From an uncultured bacterium (GTDB taxonomy: Bacteria > Bacillota_I > Bacilli_A > RF39 > UBA660): 36,163 nucleotides of DNA. How positions within the stretch are numbered: position 1 is the first letter of the stretch; the number at the start of each line of letters is the position of its first letter. Made by a program: the position numbers and the translations under genes. The DNA lies in contig CASDZZ010000010.1 in the NCBI GenBank assembly GCA_949285875.1, positions 1 through 36,163 of the forward strand, written 5' to 3'. Below, piece by piece: positions 1 to 6,970 of this stretch. The notes beneath the pieces were generated by a model. The model was not told the DNA's origin, searched no databases, and worked only from the letters and a program-made list of their open reading frames with translations.

Positions 1-101
1 ATTTTTTGTTCCAATTAGAAAATTATGTAGTATAATGGTTATAGAAATTAATCTTTTAAGAAATTTCCAAACGTGTATAACTCACGCACCAGATTGATAC
101 C

Positions 102-130
102 AAACTCTAACTTCTACGGTTAGAGTTTTA
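102..130 (+). terminator. hairpin, possible intrinsic terminator
   Basis: A perfect 10-bp stem (AAACTCTAAC at 102-111 and its complement at 119-128) with a 7-nt loop ends in four T's. It probably ends a transcript entering from left of the window. The short T-run makes it a weak terminator. A second small hairpin, CGTG/CACG with a 7-nt loop, lies just before it at about 72-85. I see no gene in positions 1-238. Confidence 0.45.
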
Positions 131-238
131 ATATGCTTCAATTTATGATAGAATATTTATAGAAATTTTAACTTTGTCAATTTAATAAATACACTTGTAT
201 ATTGACCAGCTAATATATATAAGGGGGGAAATTTTTGT

Positions 239-385
239 ATGCAAACAATTTATATTATGGATACTGAAATGCCTATTCCTAAAGAACATTCTAGCGTACA
301 TTCTTTAGAAGAGGTGAAAGAAAAAAATCTTTTAGAATTAAATACATCCTACACTAAATCTGTAATAGATTGGGCTCAAAATTAG
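239..385 (+). pseudogene. 48-aa ORF, probable 5' half of a frameshifted gene
   Basis: An ATG at 239 follows a strong purine-rich ribosome binding site (AAGGGGGG at 221-228). It opens a 48-residue frame (begins MQTIYIMDTEMPIPKEH, ends VIDWAQN) that stops at 383-385. The next coding-like frame overlaps it from 370 in another phase and has no good ribosome binding site of its own, so the two read best as one gene broken by a frameshift near 370-385. I do not recognise the N-terminal part. It could instead be a real short protein translationally coupled to the next frame. Confidence 0.4.
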
Positions 386-642
386 TTTCAAAAATATTTA
401 AAATGATAAAAGTTCAAATCGAATTTAATTTTCAAGATATTTTAATAGTATTTTTCTCAAACTCTTTCTTTGGCACACCGGAAGCGTTCTTTAATTCCGA
501 AAAGAAATTATTAGCTATTAAAACAGCAACATTTTATACAGGAAAAGAGTCTAATTTACAAAAATATGTTTTACATGAATTAACTCATGACACTATTAGC
601 GAAGAGAATAAAGAATTATATTTAATTAAGAAGAAAAAATAG
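370..642 (+). pseudogene. HELTH-motif fragment, probable 3' half of a frameshifted gene
   Basis: This 90-residue frame opens only with a TTG at 370, inside the preceding frame and without a clear ribosome binding site. From about residue 36 onward (GTPEAFFNSEKKLLAIKTA) it looks well conserved in style. It contains VLHELTHD, a match to the HExxH zinc-binding motif of zincin metallopeptidases, and is followed by an acidic stretch (ISEENKE) that could hold the third ligand. I infer a remnant of a small metallopeptidase-like protein from a mobile element; the family is not identified. A terminator follows at 643-687. Confidence 0.45.
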
Positions 643-687
643 AATTGTCAAGGATATTAAATAAATAATACCTTTGGCAATTTTTTA
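643..687 (+). terminator. intrinsic terminator after the HELTH fragment
   Basis: An imperfect stem of about 11 bp (AATTGTCAAGG at 643-653 with CCTTTGGCAATT at 671-682, including a G-U pair and a bulge) is followed by a T-run. It sits directly after the stop codon at 642. Confidence 0.6.
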
Positions 688-701
688 TAAAAGGAAAAAT
701 A

Positions 702-821
702 ATGAGGTTGATACTTCTGAAGGACTTTATAAATTTCTTGAAAGAAAATACAAGAATATTTAGAAAAGTAGATAAAAATAATTTAAATTTTGTAAAAATG
801 ATTATATATAAAAATATATGA
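702..821 (+). pseudogene. 39-aa ORF or coding remnant
   Basis: An ATG at 702, about 8 nt after AAGGA, opens 39 codons (MRLILLKDFINFLKENTRIF...). The neighbouring phase from 701 encodes a more protein-like string (EVDTSEGLYKFLERKYKNI) without a start and ends at a TAG near 760. Two overlapping coding-like phases in 120 bp suggest a decayed gene fragment. Function unknown. Confidence 0.2.
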
Positions 822-858
822 TATAATTATTATAATTAAATTAAAAGAGGGCTTATTT

Positions 859-1125
859 ATGATTATAAAAAATAAAATTGAATCAACGTATAAAAAATTC
901 TTGAAAGAAGATATCATTCAAGAAATATTTAATATTTTTAATGGTGCCTATGATAGATTAAGTTATCCTTGCAAAATTAAAAATACTATTGAACTTAGTT
1001 TAAAATTTTATGAGGAATATAATAAACAATATTATGATTTAATTATAGACGGAATTAAAAATAAAAGAATTATTATAACTAAAGATAAACCCAAATCTTT
1101 TGTTAGTACAAATGAAGATATTTAA
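859..1125 (+). CDS. hypothetical protein, first gene of a two-gene cassette
   Basis: 88 residues, starting at ATG 859 behind AGAGGG at 847-852; two TATAAT-like boxes lie upstream at 822-827 and 831-836. The protein has no signal peptide or membrane segment. It is rich in Lys, Ile, Tyr and Asn and looks helical. It ends 41 bp before the 242-aa gene on the same strand, which has its own ribosome binding site, so the two are probably co-transcribed. I do not recognise the family. Small-upstream/larger-downstream order is common in toxin-antitoxin and effector-immunity pairs, but nothing in the sequence proves this. Confidence 0.6.
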   Translation: MIIKNKIESTYKKFLKEDIIQEIFNIFNGAYDRLSYPCKIKNTIELSLKFYEEYNKQYYDLIIDGIKNKRIIITKDKPKSFVSTNEDI

Positions 1126-1166
1126 AAGGACGTGAATATATTCTTTGAAGGAAAGGGGAATTATAG

Positions 1167-1895
1167 ATGATAATAAGAGGTAAAGTGGATGGTGACTTAT
1201 ATAAAAATTTAATGAATTATATTGTTTCAAAAAGTGACGTTTTATCAGTATCAGTAAATCTTATTTATAATAAAAAAGTTACAGATAAATTTATGAAAAT
1301 TATTTCATATAATAATGCGTATGATATTAATGATATTCTAAATAATGTTCCTAAAAAACTAATAGAGAAAATATCTGAGGAAAATAAGAATAATACTTTA
1401 ATTTTTGATGAAGAATATATAAATAATGAAAAAAGATATTTAATAAAATATATTCAAAATTTTTCAGAAGATGATAGGGTATCTCTCATATATAAAAGAA
1501 GAAAAACTTCTATAAAAAATATGATTTATTGGCTAGTTTATGAATATAAAACAACTAATTGGTTACGTAAATTTAAAACTAGTATTATTTATAAAAAGCG
1601 TAAAAGTTCATCGTATACTACTTATTATCTCAATCTGACGAAGGATTTAATAGATGATATCCTTAGCAGAAATTCATTTGATGATTGGATTTTTCCATTA
1701 TCTGTTGAAGATATTGCATTTTTTAAGAATAAACAATGTTTATTATGTTCAGAAACTCATGAAAATATGTGGGATTTATATTGTAAAGATCAAAATGAAT
1801 ATAAGTATTTTAAATCTATTGGTATTAAATTTAATGATTTTAAATATAAATCAGATGGAAAAAAGGGATTACCTTACAATAATTATTATATTTAA
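1167..1895 (+). CDS. hypothetical protein, second gene of a two-gene cassette
   Basis: 242 residues, starting at ATG 1167 behind a clear AAGGAAAGGGG ribosome binding site (1149-1159). There is no signal peptide or membrane span. The N-terminal two thirds are Lys/Asn/Ile-rich without a motif I know; residues 110-155 are strongly basic (YKRRKTS, YKKRKSSS). The C-terminal part (about 172-218: PLSVEDIAFFKNKQC, then SETHENMWDLY, then YFKSIGIKF) resembles, from memory, the end of Firmicutes proteins often mislabelled 'stage III sporulation protein AH'. That label would not establish a function. The operon partner is the 88-aa gene upstream. Confidence 0.6.
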   Translation: MIIRGKVDGDLYKNLMNYIVSKSDVLSVSVNLIYNKKVTDKFMKIISYNNAYDINDILNNVPKKLIEKISEENKNNTLIFDEEYINNEKRYLIKYIQNFSEDDRVSLIYKRRKTSIKNMIYWLVYEYKTTNWLRKFKTSIIYKKRKSSSYTTYYLNLTKDLIDDILSRNSFDDWIFPLSVEDIAFFKNKQCLLCSETHENMWDLYCKDQNEYKYFKSIGIKFNDFKYKSDGKKGLPYNNYYI

Positions 1896-1899
1896 TTAG

Positions 1900-2055
1900 A
1901 TTGGGGAAAATATATATATTTTTATTTACAATAAAACATTAAATGAATACAATGTTTTACCTGAAAATTCTGGTAATTATAAAATATACACAATGATGTA
2001 TGATGCCTCTAAAAAATTACTTCAAATAGATGATTTTAATTATTTATTTAAATAA
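1900..2055 (+). pseudogene. start-less coding remnant
   Basis: From 1900 to the TAA at 2053-2055 one phase stays open for 51 codons and reads like protein (for example IYNKTLNEYNVLPENSGNYK, and later YDASKKLLQIDDFNYLFK). It lacks any ATG, GTG or TTG near its beginning and any ribosome binding site. It ends at the terminator at 2054-2080. I interpret it as the 3' end of a gene whose start was lost, consistent with the decay seen across 1-2055. Confidence 0.3.
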
Positions 2056-2081
2056 AAATAGCAATAAAATTGCTATTTTTT
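2054..2081. terminator. bidirectional terminator
   Basis: A perfect 11-bp stem (AAAAATAGCAA at 2054-2064, complement at 2070-2080, loop TAAAA) has A-rich and T-rich flanks on the two sides. It can end transcription from the plus-strand cassette and from the minus-strand gene that stops at 2073. Confidence 0.75.
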
Positions 2082-2726
2082 ACTTTTATGTCTATTAAAA
2101 CGATGTTTATTTTTGATTAAAACCGCATTCGATTTTTTATTCTCACGAATTTGATTTTGTCTTGGAGTTTTATACAAAACAAAGTCATCAATATATTGTT
2201 CTAAATAGTCTGTTAACTCAAACGGTAAGCCAATTAATTCTGAAGTATTCTTTCTTAATTCATCATTGTCATCCTTAGCTTTAATTATAATAACATCTTC
2301 TATATTATTTTCTTCTTCCAAAAGTTTTTCTTTAATCTTTTTTTGCTTTTCTTCTTCTTTACTTTTTAAAGCCCAATAAAAGAATAATTTATTATCTTTT
2401 CTATAGAATATACTTGGCTCACCATATCTTCTCTTTAAAATTTGATAGAAATCACTCAATGCAGCTAATTTTTGCCCAATGCAATCTCCTTGGTTGCTAT
2501 AAAAATCATCAACAGAAATTTCAAAAGAATCATTTTCTTTTAGTTTGAATTTAAATTCTAAACTTTCTTCATATGGATATTCGTCTAATGTAGTTTGATT
2601 AAATTTAGAAATATATTGTCCTACCGCTTTATTATTCTTTTGATAGAAAAGTCTCATTTTATTACCAAGATTTTGTGTTAGTAATGTTTTTACTAATTCA
2701 TATTCAGTTGTACTTTTATTTTCCAT
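2073..2726 (-). CDS. hypothetical protein
   Basis: 217 residues, starting with ATG at 2726 behind AAAGGAAG. It looks soluble. The N-terminal half is mixed alpha/beta, including VGQYISKFNQ and FKFKLKENDSFEISVDDF. A Lys/Glu-rich predicted coiled coil covers about 121-143 (KSKEEEKQKKIKEKLLEEEN). The C-terminus is strongly basic (HRFNRHKSKK), which could bind nucleic acid. It is divergent from the gene at 2828 with about 100 bp between starts. I do not recognise the family; it may belong with the accessory region to its left. Confidence 0.65.
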   Translation of the reverse strand: MENKSTTEYELVKTLLTQNLGNKMRLFYQKNNKAVGQYISKFNQTTLDEYPYEESLEFKFKLKENDSFEISVDDFYSNQGDCIGQKLAALSDFYQILKRRYGEPSIFYRKDNKLFFYWALKSKEEEKQKKIKEKLLEEENNIEDVIIIKAKDDNDELRKNTSELIGLPFELTDYLEQYIDDFVLYKTPRQNQIRENKKSNAVLIKNKHRFNRHKSKK

Positions 2727-2772
2727 AATTTCTTCCTTTCAATTTTATTTTAACACAAGATGAACAAATGTG

Positions 2773-2801
2773 TTGAATATTTTTATTTAATCTTGTATAA
2801 T
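2773..2801 (+). promoter_or_regulatory. promoter for the gene at 2828
   Basis: A -35 TTGAAT at 2773-2778 and a -10 TATAAT at 2796-2801 are separated by 17 bp, a strong housekeeping-sigma match. AGAGGTG at 2814-2820 supplies the ribosome binding site. Confidence 0.75.
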
Positions 2802-2827
2802 ATGGAGAAAAAAAGAGGTGTATTTAA

Positions 2828-3340
2828 ATGGAAAATAAGGAAATCAGCAAAAGAATCATTTTAGATAAATTACAATTTTATATTGAAAATGGAATTGAAA
2901 ATAGAAATGGTACCATAAGAGAATTTGACTATTTAGATTACATGGATTTAACAGATGTTAGTGTTGAAGAACTAGATAAATTTTGGAGAAAAGAAGATTA
3001 TCATTTTAGATATAACGATAAAATAAGAAACTTTTTTTCTAAAAATAAAACGGCATCGGTATTAAGTACAATTGATGTAGAATATTTACTTAAAGAACTA
3101 TATGAAATTGATTGTAAAAGGGATAAAAAAGGATTTCCTATGCCTGGGACAGGAAGAATAATTACAAAGGAAGAAAAATTAGCTGCTATTGATTTTGTTA
3201 TAAATAATGGTTATCCATTAACAGATAAAACTTATAACTGTGCGTTAAAAAGAATTTTAAAAGGATATATGTTTATTGATATTAAAAAATATCAAGATTT
3301 AGATGTTAATAATTTACCAAACGTTAAAAAGCATAACTAA
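2828..3340 (+). CDS. hypothetical protein
   Basis: 170 residues, soluble, no signal peptide. The ATG at 2828 has AGAGGTG 8 nt upstream and a near-consensus promoter. Visible features are an acidic N-terminal half (REFDYLDYMDLTDVSVEELD at about 36-55), then a basic segment with KRDKKGFPMPGTGRIITKEE (about 98-117) and a helical C-terminal part. No catalytic motif is evident. A hairpin follows before xseA, so it is probably monocistronic. I do not recognise the family. Confidence 0.65.
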   Translation: MENKEISKRIILDKLQFYIENGIENRNGTIREFDYLDYMDLTDVSVEELDKFWRKEDYHFRYNDKIRNFFSKNKTASVLSTIDVEYLLKELYEIDCKRDKKGFPMPGTGRIITKEEKLAAIDFVINNGYPLTDKTYNCALKRILKGYMFIDIKKYQDLDVNNLPNVKKHN

Positions 3341-3362
3341 TGATTTAGTGTAAGCTTTTTTA
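3325..3362 (+). terminator. terminator between the hypothetical gene and xseA
   Basis: AAAAAGC pairs with GCTTTTTT across an imperfect inner stem that overlaps the stop codon at 3338-3340. The T-run closes the hairpin. Confidence 0.5.
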
Positions 3363-3363
3363 T

Positions 3364-3392
3364 TTGACCTAATTTATATTAAATGTTATGAT
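3364..3392 (+). promoter_or_regulatory. xseA promoter
   Basis: A -35 TTGACC at 3364-3369 and a -10 TATGAT at 3387-3392 are separated by 17 bp. The -10 box overlaps the upstream candidate ATG at 3388, so transcription should start near 3399. This supports the downstream ATG at 3418 as the true xseA start. Confidence 0.7.
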
Positions 3393-3417
3393 AATTATAT
3401 CAATGATAGGTGATTAT

Positions 3418-4686
3418 ATGAATGATAAATATATAAGCGTAACAGCACTTACTAGATATATAAAATATAAAATAGATAATGATAGTAATCTGCAAGAAGT
3501 TTACTTAAGAGGGGAAATTTCTAATTTTAAAGCTCATACTAGAGGTCATTTTTATTTTACAATTAAAGATGAAAATTCAAGAATAAACGCAATAATGTTT
3601 AGCTATAATGCATCAAAATTAAAGTTTATCCCTCAAGACGGAATGAAAATTTTAGTAAAAGGGAAAATTAGTGTTTTTGAATCTACTGGAAATTATCAAA
3701 TCTATGTTGAAGAAATGCTAGAAGATGGAATAGGAAATCTTCATATTGCCTTTGAACAGTTAAAAAAGAAACTTAGTGAAGAAGGATTGTTTGACGAAAA
3801 GTATAAAAAAGGAATTCCAAAAATTCCATTTAGGGTTGGTATTGTTACAGCATCAACCGGAGCAGCTGTAAAAGATATTTTATCTACAATTAAAAGAAGG
3901 TTTCCGGTTTGTAAAACAATTCTTTTTCCTTGTTTAGTACAAGGGGAACTTGCTAAAGATGATATTGTAAAAAAACTTGATATTGCCGATAATTATGATC
4001 TTGATGTTATTATATTAGGTAGGGGAGGCGGTTCCATAGAAGATTTATGGCCGTTTAACGAGGAAATAGTAGCCCGCAAGGTTTTTGCTTGTAAAACGCC
4101 TATAATTAGCGGAGTAGGTCATGAAATTGATTTTACAATATGTGATTTCGTAGCTGATAAAAGGGCAGAAACTCCTACTGGAGCGGCAGAAAGAGTGGTG
4201 CCTAAATTATCAGACTTATTGCTTGAAATTGAAAATTATAAATTAAGGTGTACAAACAATATTAAAAATGTGTTAGAAACTAATAAATTAAGATTAAAAA
4301 AGTTAAAAGAAAGTTATGTTTTAAAAAATCCTCTTAATTTATATGAAATAAAAGAACAAAAATTAGATGGTATCATAGATAAACTTAACACTAATATAAA
4401 TGCTATACTTTACACTAAAAGAGCTAAATTAGAAATAATAGAAAATAGTATTATTTTTAAAGAGCCTCGCATAATATATGAAGATAAACTAAAGAAAAAT
4501 AATCACTTAATAGAAAAATTAGAAATTTTAAACCCTTTAAATGCACTAAAACGTGGTTATGCTATTGCAAAAAAGGAAAATAAATCTATATCAAGTGTAA
4601 AAGAAATAAAAGAAGATGATGTTATAGATATAAGTATAAAAGATGGAAATATAAAAACTAAAGTTTTGGAGGTTAATTGTGAGTAA
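3418..4686 (+). CDS. xseA: exodeoxyribonuclease VII large subunit
   Basis: 422 residues from ATG 3418, chosen over the in-frame ATG at 3388 because AGGTGAT lies just before it and the promoter -10 box covers the earlier codon. XseA with XseB degrades single-stranded DNA from both ends into oligonucleotides, in repair. The N-terminal OB-fold region (about 5-100: VYLRGEISNFK, GHFYFTIKD) binds ssDNA. The catalytic core follows with GRGGGSIEDLWPFNEE and SGVGHEIDFT. A long coiled-coil C-terminal region ends with the family signature NPLNALKRGYA. It overlaps xseB by 8 bp, the usual arrangement for coupled translation. Confidence 0.97.
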   Translation: MNDKYISVTALTRYIKYKIDNDSNLQEVYLRGEISNFKAHTRGHFYFTIKDENSRINAIMFSYNASKLKFIPQDGMKILVKGKISVFESTGNYQIYVEEMLEDGIGNLHIAFEQLKKKLSEEGLFDEKYKKGIPKIPFRVGIVTASTGAAVKDILSTIKRRFPVCKTILFPCLVQGELAKDDIVKKLDIADNYDLDVIILGRGGGSIEDLWPFNEEIVARKVFACKTPIISGVGHEIDFTICDFVADKRAETPTGAAERVVPKLSDLLLEIENYKLRCTNNIKNVLETNKLRLKKLKESYVLKNPLNLYEIKEQKLDGIIDKLNTNINAILYTKRAKLEIIENSIIFKEPRIIYEDKLKKNNHLIEKLEILNPLNALKRGYAIAKKENKSISSVKEIKEDDVIDISIKDGNIKTKVLEVNCE

Positions 4687-4897
4687 AGAAATTAAATTTG
4701 AAGAAAAATTAAACGAACTAGAAAAAATGGTTAATGAATTAGAAAAAGGAGAAATTGACTTGGATGATGCTATAGAAAAATATACGGTAGCAATGAAGTT
4801 AGCTAAAGAATGTTCTGATAAATTAAAAAATGCTGAAGAAAATGTAAATAAAATACTAACTGAAAATGGTAAAGAGGAAGACTTTACTGCTGAATAG
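4679..4897 (+). CDS. xseB: exodeoxyribonuclease VII small subunit
   Basis: 72 residues from a GTG at 4679 inside the end of xseA, with GGAGG in the xseA tail as ribosome binding site. It has the family's typical size and pattern: FEEKLNELEKMVNELEKGEIDLDDAIEKY is split by the conserved E.GE..L..... step, then an amphipathic helix LAKECSDKLKNAEE. Several XseB copies bind the helical arms of XseA. The next gene begins 11 bp downstream behind GGAGG, so the three form one operon. Confidence 0.95.
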   Translation: MSKEIKFEEKLNELEKMVNELEKGEIDLDDAIEKYTVAMKLAKECSDKLKNAEENVNKILTENGKEEDFTAE

Positions 4898-4908
4898 GAG
4901 GAAAATGC

Positions 4909-5811
4909 ATGACATTAATGGTTATGGCAGCTGGAATGGGATCTAGGTTTGGCGGTTTAAAACAAATTGAACCCGTTGGACCTAATGGGGAATTTATTAT
5001 AGATTATTCAATTTATGATGCCATTAAAGCAGGTTTTGACAAAGTTGTATTTATAATAAAAAAAGAAAATTATGAGTTGTTTAAAGAAACAGTAGGAAAA
5101 AGAATAGAATCTAAAGTTAAAGTAGAATATGTTTTTCAAGAATTAGAAAACGTACCTAGTGGGGTTTTAGTTCCTAAAGAAAGAGTTAAACCTTGGGGAA
5201 CTTCTCATGCAATACTATCTTGCAAAGATGTTGTAAAAGAACCTTTTTGTGTAATAAACGCTGATGATTTTTATGGTCCGGATCCTTATGTCAAAATTAA
5301 AAACTTTTTTAATGAAAATAAAAAAGATAATGAGTATGCTATGATAGGTTACGTTGTTAAAAATACTATGACTGAAAATGGAGCTGTAAAAAGAGGTATT
5401 TGTACTAAAAATAAAAAAAATTATTTAACAAAACTAGTAGAAAGTTCTGTAGAAAAAAAAGATAACAAGATATACGCAACACCGTTAGAGGGTGATGTAA
5501 AAAGTTTTGAAATACCTGAAGATACTTTAGTATCAATGAATATATGGGGATATAAACCTTCTATTTTTAAATTACTTGATGATGAAATGCAAGACTTTTT
5601 TGAAAAACATAAAGATAATTTAAATACTTGTGAATTTTTAATTCCAATTAGTACCGCAAAAAGAATTGAAGAATGTATAATTAATGTTAAGGTTCTTGAT
5701 ACGAATGAAAATTGGTATGGTGTAACATATAAAGAAGATAAAGAAATAATTGTTAAGGCAATAAATAAAATGATTGAAGAAGGAAAATATCCTAAAAAGT
5801 TATGGAGCTAG
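4909..5811 (+). CDS. NDP-sugar-type nucleotidyltransferase
   Basis: 300 residues with a GT-A/nucleotidyltransferase fold. The N-terminal MVMAAGMGSRFGGLKQ (about 4-19) is the NTP-binding signature (AAGxGSRF...K); GTSHAI and VINADDFYG (about 115-125) supply the base contact and the metal-binding Asp. The class joins an NTP to a sugar or polyol phosphate and releases pyrophosphate; the substrate cannot be read from sequence. It follows xseB by 11 bp and ends at a strong terminator. Another small-molecule-type enzyme, the kinase-fold gene at 6971, lies beyond spoIVB, and the two may act in one surface-glycan or cofactor pathway (inference). Confidence 0.85.
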   Translation: MTLMVMAAGMGSRFGGLKQIEPVGPNGEFIIDYSIYDAIKAGFDKVVFIIKKENYELFKETVGKRIESKVKVEYVFQELENVPSGVLVPKERVKPWGTSHAILSCKDVVKEPFCVINADDFYGPDPYVKIKNFFNENKKDNEYAMIGYVVKNTMTENGAVKRGICTKNKKNYLTKLVESSVEKKDNKIYATPLEGDVKSFEIPEDTLVSMNIWGYKPSIFKLLDDEMQDFFEKHKDNLNTCEFLIPISTAKRIEECIINVKVLDTNENWYGVTYKEDKEIIVKAINKMIEEGKYPKKLWS

Positions 5812-5829
5812 TTATAAACTAGCTTTTTT
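5806..5829 (+). terminator. terminator of the xseAB-nucleotidyltransferase operon
   Basis: AGCTAGTT (5806-5813) pairs perfectly with AACTAGCT (5817-5824) and runs into six T's. It overlaps the stop codon. Confidence 0.85.
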
Positions 5830-5865
5830 CCATTTTTTATCATTTATTTTTTTTTCTAATAATTA

Positions 5866-5892
5866 CATACTAATAATGTAATTCGAATTACA
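5866..5892 (+). promoter_or_regulatory. spoIVB upstream region: sporulation-sigma-like -10 and palindrome
   Basis: CATACTA at 5866-5872 matches the -10 box known for sporulation sigma-G promoters in Bacillus; spoIVB is a sigma-G gene there. A 16-bp perfect palindrome, TGTAATTCGAATTACA (5877-5892), follows at once and could be an operator. The -35 is not convincing, and overlapping AT-rich sequence could also serve as an ordinary -10, so the sigma assignment is tentative. Confidence 0.4.
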
Positions 5893-5913
5893 AAAAAGGA
5901 GCATAAAAATGTT

Positions 5914-6897
5914 ATGAAAAAATTTAAAAATATTATAATAATTTTTTTAATTACTACATTTATTATGCCACAATGTTTATTCGCTTATTCCGAACATATA
6001 ATTGCAGGAGGCGAAAATATAGGATTAAAGGTTACTAATAATGGTGTTATTGTTGCAGGTTTTTATAAAGTTAATAATGGCTATCCAGGTAAAGAAGCAG
6101 GTTTCTATAAAGGAGATATTATAGTTAAGTCTAATAATAAAATGATAAATTCAATAGATGATTTTATTTCCTCTATCGAAGAATGTAATGAAAAAAAATT
6201 AAGTATAACTTTTAAAAGAAACGATAAAGAAAAAAATACTACTTTAAATTTAATTGAGGAAGATGGTAATTTAAAAACTGGATTATATGTAAAAGATTCT
6301 GTATCAGGGATTGGTACATTAACTTTCATTGATCCTAATACAAAACTTTATGGCGCTTTAGGACACGAAATTTTAGAATCTTCTACAGGTACCTTAATAA
6401 ATGTCAAAGAAGGACAAATTTATGATTCAAAAGTAACTTCTATAGAAAGAAGTACAAGAGGTGAACCTGGAGCTAAAAACGCAAGTGTAGATTCTAATAA
6501 AGTATATGGAAATATAAAAGAAAATACAATTTCAGGTATATTTGGTAATTATACGAGTGAAATCAATAAGAACAAATTATATAAAGTAGCTGATTATGAC
6601 GAAATAAAATTAGGAAATGCAAAAATCATAACGGTTTTAGAAGATAATTTAAAGAAAGAATATGACATAAATATAATCAAAGTAAATAATAATAAAAATG
6701 ATAATAAAAACATATTATTTGAAGTAACTGATAAAAAGCTAATAGAAATGACCGGAGGAATTATACAAGGAATGAGTGGTTCACCAATAATTCAAGGAGA
6801 TAAAATAATTGGTGCGGTAACAAACGTAGTAGTTAATGAACCTACTAAAGGATATGGTATTTTAATAACGTCCATGTTAGAAGAAGCAGAAGATTAG
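5914..6897 (+). CDS. spoIVB: SpoIVB-type S55 serine peptidase
   Basis: 327 residues with an N-terminal signal/anchor (about 1-24), a PDZ-like region (about 45-115: GYPGKEAGFYKGDIIV) and a C-terminal S55 peptidase domain. The family triad is visible: His151 in YGALGHE, Asp273 in EVTDKK and Ser288 in QGMSGSPI. The Asp-Ser spacing of 15 equals that of Bacillus SpoIVB. In sporulation the forespore secretes SpoIVB, which cleaves SpoIVFA to release pro-sigma-K processing. The ATG at 5914 lies 12 nt after AAGGAG, slightly long; the nearer upstream ATG (5908) is out of frame. Position downstream of xseAB recalls the Bacillus order. Whether this organism sporulates cannot be told from the window. Confidence 0.92.
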   Translation: MKKFKNIIIIFLITTFIMPQCLFAYSEHIIAGGENIGLKVTNNGVIVAGFYKVNNGYPGKEAGFYKGDIIVKSNNKMINSIDDFISSIEECNEKKLSITFKRNDKEKNTTLNLIEEDGNLKTGLYVKDSVSGIGTLTFIDPNTKLYGALGHEILESSTGTLINVKEGQIYDSKVTSIERSTRGEPGAKNASVDSNKVYGNIKENTISGIFGNYTSEINKNKLYKVADYDEIKLGNAKIITVLEDNLKKEYDINIIKVNNNKNDNKNILFEVTDKKLIEMTGGIIQGMSGSPIIQGDKIIGAVTNVVVNEPTKGYGILITSMLEEAED

Positions 6898-6926
6898 GAA
6901 TTTTTTTAAATTCCTTTTCTTTTTTT
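6896..6926 (+). terminator. spoIVB terminator
   Basis: AGGAATTT (6896-6903) pairs with AAATTCCT (6908-6915) and is followed by TTTTCTTTTTTT. Confidence 0.8.
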
Positions 6927-6970
6927 AAAATTTTTGTTATTATAAATCCTATAACCAGAAGGTGATAGAT

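Noticed and set aside
28-90. tRNA-like segment (GTAGTATAATGGTTATA resembling a D-arm, then a stem with a 7-nt loop)
   Set aside because: There is no acceptor stem pairing, the loop is TATAACT rather than TTCRANY, and no room is left for a 3' acceptor strand.
370-642. Calling the HELTH fragment an ImmA/IrrE antirepressor peptidase
   Set aside because: Only the HExxH motif is visible; the third ligand and neighbouring repressor gene of ICE-type modules are not seen.
1654-1899. 81-aa frame inside the 242-aa gene
   Set aside because: It is an alternate phase of the larger gene, with no ribosome binding site and biased hydrophobic content.
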